DNA from: an uncultured Eubacteriales bacterium
Lineage (GTDB): Bacteria > Bacillota > Clostridia > Christensenellales > CAG-138
Length of the DNA stretch: 50,118 bases
Assembly: GCA_900544965.1 (NCBI GenBank)
Contig: UQXE01000012.1
Coordinates: 1-50,118 of the forward strand
Reading direction: 5' to 3'
Shown: positions 40,922-50,106 of the stretch, one piece after another
How positions within the stretch are numbered: the stretch's first letter is position 1
How the letters are laid out: every line of letters starts with the position of its first letter
Notes under the pieces: generated by a model
Database searches by the model: none
What the model was told of the DNA's origin: nothing
Seen by the model: the letters and a program-made list of their open reading frames with translations, nothing else
Position numbers and translations under genes: made by a program

Positions 40922-41287
40922 TTATACTGCCCAGGCTTATTGCGCTATATTTGCATCAATCGGGTTTCTATGTGATCATATTTAAGCTAAACAAAATAAG
41001 GCTTGGTGATTATAATTTAGGCAATCCGAATGAAACAATCACAATTCGGATTGCCTAAATAGCGATTGGAAGTGAATCACGGCCGTATTTTAGACCTGAC
41101 TATGGCTGCTAAAGTTAAATCGTTTTTATGTTGCCTATAATAATTGTCGCCCCAACTCAAATGCCTTTAAGAAGCCAAAATACGCATAGGGCAAGTAGAG
41201 TATTAACGTGCGCATCGCCTTATGCCGTAAACTGCCGGCTGGAAGTGTCATAAGCGGCATGTTTTTTGCCAGGGAAGCAAAATATGC
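40922..41287. other. Intergenic region containing a long perfect inverted repeat
   Basis: No gene is seen in 366 bases. The only strong structure is the 17-bp inverted repeat at 41015-41060, listed separately. Confidence 0.5.
41015..41060. repeat. Perfect 17-bp inverted repeat
   Basis: ATTTAGGCAATCCGAAT (41015-41031) and ATTCGGATTGCCTAAAT (41044-41060) pair perfectly around GAAACAATCACA. It can act as a bidirectional terminator for the convergent flanking genes, although the T-run is short. Confidence 0.7.
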
Positions 41288-41479
41288 TTAACGTCCCTCA
41301 AAACGCATGCCGGGAACTCTGAGACTTTGCTGGATTTTCCATAGGTGGGTATAATCCCCAACCTCAGCACCGCAAATATCCTCAATTTCTTTCCATGCGG
41401 CCGCATCGGTATACGCAAGCGCAATAATGTCTAAAAGATGCCGTTTTTCCTGAGTTGATGCATTAGCGAATGGTTTCAT
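41288..41479 (-). CDS. 63-residue protein of unknown function
   Basis: ATG 41479 is preceded by GGAGGG, which decides the start against upstream in-frame codons. The protein reads MKPFANASTQEKRHLLDIIA, then DAAAWKEIEDICGAEVGDY and QQSLRVPGMRF. Helical, soluble, one Cys. No family recognized. Single gene between a long inverted repeat and a gene-free stretch. Confidence 0.6.
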   Translation of the reverse strand: MKPFANASTQEKRHLLDIIALAYTDAAAWKEIEDICGAEVGDYTHLWKIQQSLRVPGMRFEGR

Positions 41480-42038
41480 GTTTGCCCTCCTAAATATAAA
41501 TAATGTCTCATGTAGTGCTAATGGATATTGGAGTGATAATGTATCCGCCAGGGACATAATTCAAAAAGGTCGCCAAGAATGTTGTATTCAGTTATTAAAT
41601 AAAAATGTCACTTATATGTATACAACATTTCAAGACAAAAAGCAATAGTATATGAGCAAAAAAATTGTATTTAATGTCGAATATTTTATTATTGAGATTC
41701 ATAATTTGTTTATTCTCTTTTAAAGACCTATGTTCAAGTTAAAAATAAAAGTTAACATAAAGTAATAAAAAAGCTATAAATGCAAGGCATAGACCCAAAT
41801 ATGACTAAATAAAAATTTTACAGTGGCATAAACTCCTGGTATGTATATGTCGAAGAATTATAAAGCTTAAGTTGAGAAACATAATAAGATTGCATTATCT
41901 TCAAAAAAATTATATGATAAAATTCATTAAGCGGCCGTATTAGCAGCATGATCTTTGGGAATAACAAAACCCGCTAACGTCATGGAATTTAAAATTCCAC
42001 TATATGCCGGAATTCTTGTTTAGAGGAGATCTGCTATA
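41480..42038. other. AT-rich gene-free region upstream of the aro operon
   Basis: About 560 bases of strongly AT-rich sequence without a convincing gene. TGGAATTTAAAATTCCA (about 41983-42000) is a palindrome close to the aroB start and might be an operator. No riboswitch or T-box was recognized. Confidence 0.4.
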
Positions 42039-42068
42039 ATGAAAGGCCTGTTTGAAGGAGTGAGACAT

Positions 42069-43118
42069 ATGCCGGTATCTCATCGTATAAGTATTGGCGC
42101 GGAGCCGGCGCCTTATGATGTTTTAATAGGAAGTGGGCTGCTGTACAGTTCAGGGGATCTTATGAGGGAAGAGCTGGGCCTTAATTCTGGACGCGTCGCA
42201 GTTGTGAGCAGCGGGGCGGTAGCGGATCTTTATATGCCATCGGCTGTTCAGTCCATGATCAGAGCAGGATTTGAAGTTACTCCTGTAATAATTCCGGATG
42301 CGGAGGAGGGGAAAAGGCTAGCTGTAATAAAAGGTATATATGACAGGCTCGCTGCTTGCGGGTTTACGCGAAATGATACCGTTGTTGCGCTCGGCGGGGG
42401 TTCTATAAGCGATGCGGCGGGATTTGCGGCGGCGACATATATGCGTGGCATACGCCTTGTCAATATACCGACAACGCTCTTGTCTCAGGCTGACAGCTCA
42501 ATCGGAGGAAAAACCGCGGTTAATATAGACGCAGGCAAAAACCTTGTGGGCGCCTTTCATAATCCATCGCTCGTAATAGAGGATGAAGATGTCCTTGATA
42601 CACTCCCGAAACGGCAGTTCGCATCCGGGGTCGCCGAAATAATCAAGTATGCCTGCGTGGCCGACGCCAGAATGTTTTTAAAGCTTGTCGCGGTAAAAAG
42701 GCCCAACGCAAGCATTATAGCTCAGTGCGCACGAATAAAGGCAAAATGCGTTGAGAAGGATCAATACGATGTTGGCGTACGGCGTATATTAAATTTTGGA
42801 CATTCGGTTGGACATGCTGTTGAGGCGGCTAGCGGATACACGCTGCTCCATGGAGAGGCGGTGGCAATAGGAATGGCTGCGGAGGCAAAGCTGGGCGAGC
42901 GGCTGGGCATAACTGAAGCGGGGACAGCAAATGCGATCACAAGGCTGTGCGCACTGCATTCGCTGGACACAGCCACGCAATATTCCGAAGAGGCCAAGAA
43001 TTATATAGGGCTTGACAAAAAGGCTAAGCAGAATGGAATAGACATGATGCTGCTAAAATATATAGGCAAGGCTGTACAGGTTACTGTTCCGCTTAAAGAG
43101 CTATGCGAGATAATATGA
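42069..43118 (+). CDS. aroB: 3-dehydroquinate synthase
   Basis: A 349-residue NAD-dependent enzyme makes 3-dehydroquinate from DAHP, step two of the shikimate pathway. I chose ATG 42069 (AAGGAG before it); ATG 42039 with AGAGGAG is also possible. Motifs: GGGSISDAAGF for NAD, PTTLLSQADSSIGGKTAVN, zinc ligands in VAEIIKY, LNFGHSVGHAVE and LHGEAVAIGM. The length is typical. First gene of aroB-aroA-aroC-aroQK; aroD and aroE must lie elsewhere. Confidence 0.95.
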   Translation: MPVSHRISIGAEPAPYDVLIGSGLLYSSGDLMREELGLNSGRVAVVSSGAVADLYMPSAVQSMIRAGFEVTPVIIPDAEEGKRLAVIKGIYDRLAACGFTRNDTVVALGGGSISDAAGFAAATYMRGIRLVNIPTTLLSQADSSIGGKTAVNIDAGKNLVGAFHNPSLVIEDEDVLDTLPKRQFASGVAEIIKYACVADARMFLKLVAVKRPNASIIAQCARIKAKCVEKDQYDVGVRRILNFGHSVGHAVEAASGYTLLHGEAVAIGMAAEAKLGERLGITEAGTANAITRLCALHSLDTATQYSEEAKNYIGLDKKAKQNGIDMMLLKYIGKAVQVTVPLKELCEII

Positions 43119-43119
43119 C

Positions 43120-44340
43120 ATGAAATCAATAACTATATATCCGTCGGCCTTAAATGGAACTATAGCTGCCATACCATCTAAGAGCGAAGCCCAACGATCA
43201 ATAATCTGCGCCGCACTGGCAAGCCTCGGCGGCGGCAGGTCTGAAATCAATGGCCTGACAGGACGCGGCGAGCTCTCCGATGATATAAAGGCTGCTATTA
43301 GGTGCATTTGTACGCTGACGAATGCCCGCATTGAACGTATTGGCCAAACGGTTGCTTTGCGTCCGCGCGGAGGCGAGGAGTCGTGCAAGGATATATTGGA
43401 TGTTGGGGAGTCGGCGGCAGTTCTTAGGTTTTTGATCCCTATAAGCATTGCCTTAAAGGGAGGCGCGGTGTTTAAGGTGGGAAGCATGCTTAGACGGCGT
43501 CCGCTTGACGAATATTTAAGCTCTCTGCGTGCCGCGCATACATGGGAAAAGGACTACCTCATAGTAAAGGGGCGGCTTAAACCCGGCGAATATAATCTAA
43601 GGGGGGATATCAGCTCGCAGAATCTATCGGGTCTGCTCATGGCTTTGCCCCTTTTGGACGGTGACAGCGCCATAAATATAATAGGCCCTGTTAGTTCTTA
43701 TCCTTATGTAGAGCTTACTATCTCAATTATGGCTCATTTTGGTGTAAAAGTGGAAAGATCGGGCAGTATTTACTCAATCGATAGAAATCAGGCGTACCGG
43801 CCGGCTCAATTCAGCGTTGGCGGAGACTGGTCGTACGCGGCATTTTTCATTGCGGCTAACGCCATGGGTGGAGCGGTAAATATGACTGGGCTTGACTGTG
43901 GCTCTTTGCAGGCCGACAGGGCGATATCCAGCCTCATTGACAAGGATAAGGTGGATGTTGACAATACGCCGGATCTCTTTCCCGCGCTGGCGTCTGCCGC
44001 ATGCGCCAAAAAATCCGATACAGTGTTATATAATGCCGCCAGATTAAGATCAAAGGAATCCGACAGGCTAAGCGCAATGGCGGTTGAGCTTAAAAAACTC
44101 GGGGCGGATATTGATGAGGAAACCGATAGAGTGATTATAAAGGGTAAAGGAGAGCTAAGGGGAGGGGACGTCGATTCGCACGGAGACCACAGGGTAGCTA
44201 TGGCGCTTGCTATAGCCACGTGCATATGCTGTTCTCCGACGCGCCTTTATGGATATGATGCGGTAAAAAAGAGCGCGCCGGCGTTCTTTGCTGACTTTAA
44301 GCGTTTGGGAGGCGTAATCCATGAACATCTGGGGCAATAG
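43120..44340 (+). CDS. aroA: 3-phosphoshikimate 1-carboxyvinyltransferase (EPSP synthase), variant active-site loop
   Basis: A 406-residue enzyme adds enolpyruvyl from PEP to shikimate 3-phosphate. It begins two bases after aroB. Motifs: IPSKSEAQR for the phosphate, GDWSYAAFF, LFPALASAAC, RLRSKESDRLSAM and DSHGDHRVAMALA. The PEP-binding loop reads DVGESAAVLRFL, where Clostridia usually have GESGSTLRFL; the Gly-to-Ala change corresponds to E. coli Gly96, whose Ala variant is known for low glyphosate sensitivity. It overlaps aroC by 20 bases. Confidence 0.93.
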   Translation: MKSITIYPSALNGTIAAIPSKSEAQRSIICAALASLGGGRSEINGLTGRGELSDDIKAAIRCICTLTNARIERIGQTVALRPRGGEESCKDILDVGESAAVLRFLIPISIALKGGAVFKVGSMLRRRPLDEYLSSLRAAHTWEKDYLIVKGRLKPGEYNLRGDISSQNLSGLLMALPLLDGDSAINIIGPVSSYPYVELTISIMAHFGVKVERSGSIYSIDRNQAYRPAQFSVGGDWSYAAFFIAANAMGGAVNMTGLDCGSLQADRAISSLIDKDKVDVDNTPDLFPALASAACAKKSDTVLYNAARLRSKESDRLSAMAVELKKLGADIDEETDRVIIKGKGELRGGDVDSHGDHRVAMALAIATCICCSPTRLYGYDAVKKSAPAFFADFKRLGGVIHEHLGQ

Positions 44341-45394
44341 CGTCAGAATAGAACTGTTCGGCGAATCGCGGGGGAAGGCCGTTGGCTGTATAGTAGACGG
44401 CCTTCCAGCAGGAGAGCTTCTGGACTTAGATGCCATAAGAATTATGATGGACAGGCGGCTATCGCGCATGGACGGCGTATCAACTCCAAGGAGAGAAGGC
44501 GACGCATTCGAAGTAGTATCAGGAGTTTATAAAGGAAAGACCAGCGGAGCGCCGCTTTGCGCTATAATCAGAAATCTGGACGCAAATTTTTCAAATAGTA
44601 ATGGCGAGACTGTTGTCAGGCCAAGTCATGCGGACTATGCGGCTAGAGTCAAATACATGGGGTATAACGACCCAAGGGGCGGCGGGCAGCTTTCAGGAAG
44701 GCTTACGGCTCCATTGGTATTTGCAGGGGCGGTCTGCAAGACGATGCTTTTAAGGAGGGGAATAGCTGTCGGGGCGCACGTCGCTTCGATATCCGATGTT
44801 TTTGACGAACGCTTTGACCCTGTGAACGTTTCAAAGGGCGATATTGACGCGCTAGATCCATATTTTCCATTGTTAAACCCATCCATAAGGCCTGATATGG
44901 AGAAAGCCCTGCGCTTCGCAGCCGATAACAACACCTCCGTGGGCGGAATCGTTGAATGTGCGGCGGTTGGCATGCCCGCAGGCAAGGGAAGGCCAATATT
45001 CGAATCAGTCGAGGGTATGCTGTCGCAGCTGTTGTTTTCTATACCGGGCGTAAAAGGAGTAGATTTTGGAGCGGGATTTGATATTTCCAGCATGTTTGGC
45101 CATGAGTCCAACGACCAGTGGAGATATGATGAAACAGGAAAGCCAATTACAACTACCAATCATGCGGGGGGGATAAATGGCGGGATTACAAACGGCATGC
45201 CCGTTATAGCGCAAGCCGCGTTCAGACCGGTGCCAACGATAGGCAGGCCTCAGAATTCAATCGATGTTGAAACCATGAAGAATATCAGCATTGAGTTAAG
45301 GGGGCGTAATGACGTATGCATCCTTCCGAGGGGGGCGGTTGCGGTAGAGGCTGCAATGTGTATATGTATGTTGGATATGCTGGAGGAAACATGA
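44321..45394 (+). CDS. aroC: Chorismate synthase, with Arg in place of the conserved GESHG His
   Basis: A 357-residue FMN-dependent enzyme turns EPSP into chorismate. It starts at ATG 44321, 20 bases inside aroA. Family features: NIWGNSVRIELFGES, RREGDAFEVVSGVYKGKTSG, RPSHADYAARVKY, RGGGQLSGRLTAPLVFAGAV and GGINGGITNGMP. The motif normally GESHG reads GESRG (codon CGG at 44368-44370), removing one of two His residues that protonate FMN and phosphate; the other His (RPSHADY) is kept. It still sits in an intact aro operon, so it may be active with altered chemistry or be impaired. Confidence 0.92.
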   Translation: MNIWGNSVRIELFGESRGKAVGCIVDGLPAGELLDLDAIRIMMDRRLSRMDGVSTPRREGDAFEVVSGVYKGKTSGAPLCAIIRNLDANFSNSNGETVVRPSHADYAARVKYMGYNDPRGGGQLSGRLTAPLVFAGAVCKTMLLRRGIAVGAHVASISDVFDERFDPVNVSKGDIDALDPYFPLLNPSIRPDMEKALRFAADNNTSVGGIVECAAVGMPAGKGRPIFESVEGMLSQLLFSIPGVKGVDFGAGFDISSMFGHESNDQWRYDETGKPITTTNHAGGINGGITNGMPVIAQAAFRPVPTIGRPQNSIDVETMKNISIELRGRNDVCILPRGAVAVEAAMCICMLDMLEET

Positions 45395-46158
45395 TGATAG
45401 ATGAGTTGAGGAGCCGTCTTGATAATATAGACGGGCAGTTGATGAACCTTTTAGAATCCCGTCTGGACATTTCAAGGCGTATTGCAGAGTATAAACGTAT
45501 GAACAAAATTCCTATCTGCGATAAAGCGCGTGAGCGCGCCGTGCTTAAAAGCAGGATCAATATGCTGAAAAACAATGATTATGAAAGCTGCGGACGCATT
45601 ATGGCACAGACGCTTATCAAATTATCCAAGATGGAACAAAAAAAGGCGTACAACCTATACCTTATCGGAATGCCAGGCTCGGGCAAGTCGGCGGCGCTTG
45701 AACCATTGGGAAAGATGCTGTCAAGGGAAACGGTGGACACCGACGCGGAGGCGATGCGAATTTCAGGCATGGATATAGATACGATATTCCAGCGTCTTGG
45801 CGAGGATGGCTTTCGCATAATTGAAAGCCGCGTTATCCTTGACGCAGCACGTAAGGGCGGGCTTGTGGTAGCTACCGGCGGGGGAGCCGTCGCCTCAAAG
45901 GAAAATGTAAATATTATGAGGCATAGCGGCTACATGGTCTTTCTGGATAGAAGGATAAGCAGGTTAACTAATATCGATACTGAAAACAGACCGCTTATAA
46001 GGGGCGGCGGTGACAGGCTTATCCGTCTCTACAGGAAACGAAAGCCGCTATACAGGGAATGCGCTGACTTTATCATCGACCCTGATCTGCCAGACTTGTA
46101 TATTCATATTTCGAGCTGGTTTAAAAAGCGAATAGGGCTTAATCTGTTATTGCCGTGA
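45391..46158 (+). CDS. aroK: Bifunctional chorismate mutase (AroQ) / shikimate kinase (AroK)
   Basis: A 255-residue fusion starts at ATG 45391, overlapping the aroC stop. Residues 1 to about 85 are an AroQ-type helical chorismate mutase (IDELRSRLDNIDGQLMNLLESR, then IAEYKR). Residues about 87-255 are a shikimate kinase with Walker A GMPGSGKSAA, DTD for shikimate, GEDGFRIIES and ATGGGAV. The two parts act at opposite sides of chorismate, so the fusion ties an early step to the Phe/Tyr branch. It converges with comFC three bases away. Confidence 0.93.
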   Translation: MMIDELRSRLDNIDGQLMNLLESRLDISRRIAEYKRMNKIPICDKARERAVLKSRINMLKNNDYESCGRIMAQTLIKLSKMEQKKAYNLYLIGMPGSGKSAALEPLGKMLSRETVDTDAEAMRISGMDIDTIFQRLGEDGFRIIESRVILDAARKGGLVVATGGGAVASKENVNIMRHSGYMVFLDRRISRLTNIDTENRPLIRGGGDRLIRLYRKRKPLYRECADFIIDPDLPDLYIHISSWFKKRIGLNLLLP

Positions 46159-46161
46159 GGT

Positions 46162-46803
46162 CTAATCCAATTCAGCGGTGCATGCGGTTAACGCGTAAAC
46201 GTGTCGGGCACCGGCCGTCTTTAGCGTTAACGCGCATTCTTTTAGCGTACTTCCGGTTGTAGCGACATCGTCAACAATCAAAACGCCCTTGCCATGGCAT
46301 TGGGTCGAAGCACGAAACGCGCCGTTGAGATTGAGCAGCCGCTCGTCAAGCGTAGACGCGGCCTGGGGCTGTGTATTCACTACTTTTTGAAGCATGCCCG
46401 TATCAACCGGAATGCCGTATTTCTCTGAAACAAATTTTGATAGCAGCGCCGACTGATTATAACCGCGCTCTTTCAGCCTTTTCCTGTGCAGGGGTACAGG
46501 AATTATTACCTCCACGTTCCAGTGGCCCGGAATATTCATAAATCCCGCGAAATAGCGTGCCAAAAAACGTTTGCCGCTGTATTTAAATTCCCTGATCTTT
46601 TGGGCGGCAGGCCCTTCATATGACAATCCTGAACAAAACCCGTCTATAGAATCGATATTCAGAGGGAACGGAGACTGGTTTAACGTGGACCGGCATTTTA
46701 AGCAAACTCCCCACTCATCCACTAAGGCTTCTGAATCGCATAAGAAGCAAACGCACCCAAAGGGGTAGACGGCGTCAAGCAACGCGTTGAAGAATGACTT
46801 CAT
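46162..46803 (-). CDS. comFC: ComF-family phosphoribosyltransferase-like protein (ComFC)
   Basis: A 213-residue protein has an N-terminal four-Cys zinc part (CVCFLCDSE ... CLKCRSTL) and a C-terminal phosphoribosyltransferase-type domain with the PRPP loop VLIVDDVATTGST. VIPVPLHRKRLKERGYNQS is the ComF hallmark. ComFC supports DNA uptake or recombination, working with the helicase ComFA, which is not seen here. It follows recD2 by two bases on the minus strand and is probably co-transcribed with it. Confidence 0.92.
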   Translation of the reverse strand: MKSFFNALLDAVYPFGCVCFLCDSEALVDEWGVCLKCRSTLNQSPFPLNIDSIDGFCSGLSYEGPAAQKIREFKYSGKRFLARYFAGFMNIPGHWNVEVIIPVPLHRKRLKERGYNQSALLSKFVSEKYGIPVDTGMLQKVVNTQPQAASTLDERLLNLNGAFRASTQCHGKGVLIVDDVATTGSTLKECALTLKTAGARHVYALTACTAELD

Positions 46804-46805
46804 GA

Positions 46806-49010
46806 TTATAATTCCGCATACTGGCTCAGCTCCCGCATAAACTGGGCTAAACCGCTGTATCTGCGCCTTACATGAGCGTTTTTAACCATATTCATTACAC
46901 ACTCGCCCTTTCCTATGATAAACACCTGATTTCTGGCGCGCGTTACCGCCGTATAAAGCAGGTTTCTGGTCATAAGCATTGGAGGACCGCTAAACAGGGG
47001 AAGAACAACTATAGGGAACTCGCTGCCCTGGCTCTTGTGGATGGAAATACAGTACGCAAGCGTAAGTTCTTCCAGCTGCTGCTGGCTGTATGAAGCGCAG
47101 CGCTCATCGTCAAACAGCACCTCGATACATTGATTTTTGTGGTCAATGCGCATGATGGTGCCCATATCGCCGTTAAACACGCCGGTGCCTGTTTCCGATA
47201 CACGGGAGTTGTTGGCTATTACCCATTCGATGTTATAATTATTCTTTACCTGCATTACCTTATCGCCTTCTCTGAACAGGGTATCGCCGTTTTGGTACTC
47301 CGCCTTGTATTCGGAACGCGGATTTAATTCAGCCTGCAGGCAGGCGTTTATATTGTTTACTCCGACCAATCCCTTTTTCATCGGCGCAAGAACCTGTACA
47401 TCCTTTAACGGATCGGATATGCTGGAACCCTTGGCGAACAAACGTTTTATATACTCAAGCGCTTCCTCATAGCTGTACATAGTGTGAAAATGAAAATCCT
47501 CCGAATCAGAACAGATATCCGGACTCTGCCCCCTGTTTATGCAATGCGCGTTATGAACAATCATGCTCCTTCCGCTCTGACGGAAGATCTCTTCAAGCCT
47601 TATTACCGGTATAAGGCCGCTTTCTATTATATCGTGGAGCACGTTTCCAGCCCCAACGGGAGGGAGCTGGTCGGCGTCTCCCACCATTACCAGGCGCGTT
47701 CCGGATACCGTAGCTTTAAGCAGGGAGTTCATCAACGGCACGTCAACCATGGACATTTCATCAACAATTATCATATCGGCGTAAACAGGGTTTTCTTCGT
47801 TTCTGGAAAAGCTGTTCTGACCATAGCCGTATTCAAGCAGCCGGTGAATCGTCCTGGCCTCAACGCCGGCAGCCTCGCCCATGCGTTTAGCGGCCCGCCC
47901 TGTAGGGGCGCAAAGTTCGTAATCCAGGGACAGCCTGTCCATTATGGATATAATAAACTTTAATATTGTGGTTTTGCCTGTGCCAGGCCCTCCGGTAATA
48001 ACCATGACGCCCTTAGTAAGCGCGGTTATCACCGCCTGCCGCTGCATGGGGGCAAGGGAGATGTTGAGCTGCTTTTCAAGCATGGAGATTTCCAGCTCTA
48101 TATCTATCCCAGATCGTTCTTCAGGTGTGTTTGCAAGCTCCATGAGCCGTTTTGCGCATGATCCCTCCTGATAGTACATAGAAGGAAGAAACAAGGCGTC
48201 CTGATCGTTTATGTTGATACAGATGAGCTGCGACAGGGCGACCAGCTCCGATATCTCGGCTTCAATAGGCGCGTCGTCGATTTCAAGAACGGTCTTTGCC
48301 GTGTTGATAAGCGCGTCGAGCGGCAGATAGGTGTGCCCTTCCTGCCGCGCCCACGACAGCGAGTACTTTATTCCAGCTTGGATTCTAAACTTGGAGTCGC
48401 GTTCAATGCCCGCACCCCGCGCTATCTTGTCCGCTGTTTTAAAGCCTATGTTTTCTATGTCGTCAATTAGCCTGTAGGGATTTTCCCGTATCCGTTGCAG
48501 GCATAACTCACCATAGAGCTTATATGCCTTTGTTGATTGATTTATTGTCATGCCTATGGCTTGAAGCCCCATAAAAACGTCCCTGGTGCTTCTTTGATGC
48601 ATATATGATTCATGTATCATCCGCGCCTTATGTACGCCTATGCCGGGTATTTCCTTAAGCCGCATAGGATCGGTTTCTATTACAGTCAGCGCGTCGCTCC
48701 CAAAGCGGTCCACAATGCTTTTGGCAATAAATGCGCCCACGCCCTTTATAAGGCCGCTTGAAAGATAGTTGACCAATGCGCCATCGGTGGCTGGAGTTAC
48801 AACCTTTGCCGTATCGGCCTTGAACTGACGGCCATAGGTGCGGTGGTCCACCCACTCACCGGATAACTCTATATACTCTCCGGCATTGAGGGGCTGAAGG
48901 CCGCCGACCACGGTAATCTCATCGCCGGATTCGTCCGTAACTTCAAATACGGTAAATCCATTAGCTTCATTCCTAAAGATGATTCTTTCTATTGTGCCGG
49001 TCAGATACAT
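46806..49010 (-). CDS. recD2: ATP-dependent DNA helicase RecD2
   Basis: A 734-residue SF1B 5'-3' helicase. ATG 49010 (MYLTGTIERIIFRNEANGFT) has GGAAAG before it; the longer frame adds junk. The N-terminal OB and HhH parts (GIGVHKARMIHE) typical of RecD2 precede the helicase core: TGGPGTGKTTILKF (motif I), IIVDEMSMVD (II), VGDADQLPPVGAGNVL (III), RLEEIFRQS (IV), then AYCISIHKSQGSEF (V) and LYTAVTRARNQVF (VI). It acts alone, without RecBC, in mismatch or stress repair. Divergent from the deacetylase gene. Confidence 0.95.
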   Translation of the reverse strand: MYLTGTIERIIFRNEANGFTVFEVTDESGDEITVVGGLQPLNAGEYIELSGEWVDHRTYGRQFKADTAKVVTPATDGALVNYLSSGLIKGVGAFIAKSIVDRFGSDALTVIETDPMRLKEIPGIGVHKARMIHESYMHQRSTRDVFMGLQAIGMTINQSTKAYKLYGELCLQRIRENPYRLIDDIENIGFKTADKIARGAGIERDSKFRIQAGIKYSLSWARQEGHTYLPLDALINTAKTVLEIDDAPIEAEISELVALSQLICININDQDALFLPSMYYQEGSCAKRLMELANTPEERSGIDIELEISMLEKQLNISLAPMQRQAVITALTKGVMVITGGPGTGKTTILKFIISIMDRLSLDYELCAPTGRAAKRMGEAAGVEARTIHRLLEYGYGQNSFSRNEENPVYADMIIVDEMSMVDVPLMNSLLKATVSGTRLVMVGDADQLPPVGAGNVLHDIIESGLIPVIRLEEIFRQSGRSMIVHNAHCINRGQSPDICSDSEDFHFHTMYSYEEALEYIKRLFAKGSSISDPLKDVQVLAPMKKGLVGVNNINACLQAELNPRSEYKAEYQNGDTLFREGDKVMQVKNNYNIEWVIANNSRVSETGTGVFNGDMGTIMRIDHKNQCIEVLFDDERCASYSQQQLEELTLAYCISIHKSQGSEFPIVVLPLFSGPPMLMTRNLLYTAVTRARNQVFIIGKGECVMNMVKNAHVRRRYSGLAQFMRELSQYAEL

Positions 49011-49148
49011 ATAGCGCTTTCCTTTGAAAACAAATGTTTTATTCTTTATTTTAACATATATGTTCATAAACGAAAAGCATTTTACTCCTATTGCGGAGAC
49101 GTGCGGCATATAATTGGTTATGAGTTTAAAAAGGGGAGGCGTTATACA

Positions 49149-49979
49149 TTGCGCATTTTTGTTATAACAAAGCGAATGCTAATAATCGGTATAGTTATAT
49201 TTGTGTGTATTTTGCTGGCGATCATTCTTGTAACCTCTATGAGCGATGGGAATCTGCCGCAGACTTCGTCCGCAAACCCGTCAAAATCCGGAGAACCGGA
49301 ACAGTATACATTGGATGTGATGGCAGGCAAGCATAAGGAGCTTCCTGTGTACAGCGTAGCCAGGGAGGATAAAAAGATAGCGCTGACAATTGACGCGGCC
49401 TGGGAGGACGACAAAACGCCATTTATATTGGAGGAGCTTGCCAAGCACGATATAAAGGCGACGTTTTACCTGTGCGGATTCTGGGTTGAAAAATATCCGG
49501 ATCATGTAAAGGCGATATTCGATGCTGGTCATGAAATCGGAAACCACAGTCTTACGCATCCACATATGAGCAAGATCAGCGCCGAACAGATAAAACAGGA
49601 GATTGCGAAGCTAGACGACCAGCTTGAGGCAATTACCGGAACCCGCAGCAAGACCTTCCGCGCGCCGTTTGGCGAATATAATGATAATGTAATACTTACG
49701 GTAAGAGAAATCGGATACACCCCGGTTCAATGGGACATAGACACCATTGACTGGAAGGAGGAGCGCAGTGCGCAGACAATTCTGGATACCGTGCTTCCAA
49801 AGCTTCATCCAGGCTGCATCATTCTTTGCCATAACAATGGATTTAAGATAAAGGAATATCTTCCAACGCTGATAGAGACGGCGATTTCAGAGGGTTATGA
49901 ATTTGTGACGGTGTCGGAGCTTCTGCTTACAGGGGAAACTATTATTGATGCAAACGGTGTGCAGAAGCCCAAGGCTTGA
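49149..49979 (+). CDS. Polysaccharide deacetylase (PdaB/CE4-like), membrane-anchored
   Basis: A 276-residue protein. TTG 49149 is chosen as GGGGAGG lies nine bases before it; a GTG at 49101 is in frame but without a site. One N-terminal helix (MLIIGIVIFVCILLAIILV) anchors it outside. The CE4 domain has TIDAAWEDDKTP where classical enzymes have TFDDG, the form seen in PdaB/YlxY sporulation types, then the metal pair NHSLTHPHMS, RAPFGEYN and LCHN. It may trim peptidoglycan for cortex formation; whether it is catalytic or structural is not certain. Confidence 0.88.
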   Translation: MRIFVITKRMLIIGIVIFVCILLAIILVTSMSDGNLPQTSSANPSKSGEPEQYTLDVMAGKHKELPVYSVAREDKKIALTIDAAWEDDKTPFILEELAKHDIKATFYLCGFWVEKYPDHVKAIFDAGHEIGNHSLTHPHMSKISAEQIKQEIAKLDDQLEAITGTRSKTFRAPFGEYNDNVILTVREIGYTPVQWDIDTIDWKEERSAQTILDTVLPKLHPGCIILCHNNGFKIKEYLPTLIETAISEGYEFVTVSELLLTGETIIDANGVQKPKA

Positions 49980-50051
49980 GGGGGATGGATAGGCGGGGAA
50001 CTACATCCCCGCCGCAGCGTGTCAAAAAAGCGGCTATCAGGCTGTACTCAC

Positions 50052-50106
50052 GGGGCTCCGCCACAAACCCCGCCCAAGGGGACTTTTTGTAAAAAGTCCC
50101 CTTGGG
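50052..50106. repeat. Intergenic palindromic repeat (copy 2) and terminator
   Basis: GGGGCTCCGCCACAAACCCCGCC (50052-50074) matches 150-172. It runs into a perfect hairpin CCCAAGGGGACTTTT (50073-50087) / AAAAAGTCCCCTTGGG (50091-50106) that probably terminates the deacetylase gene. Confidence 0.7.
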
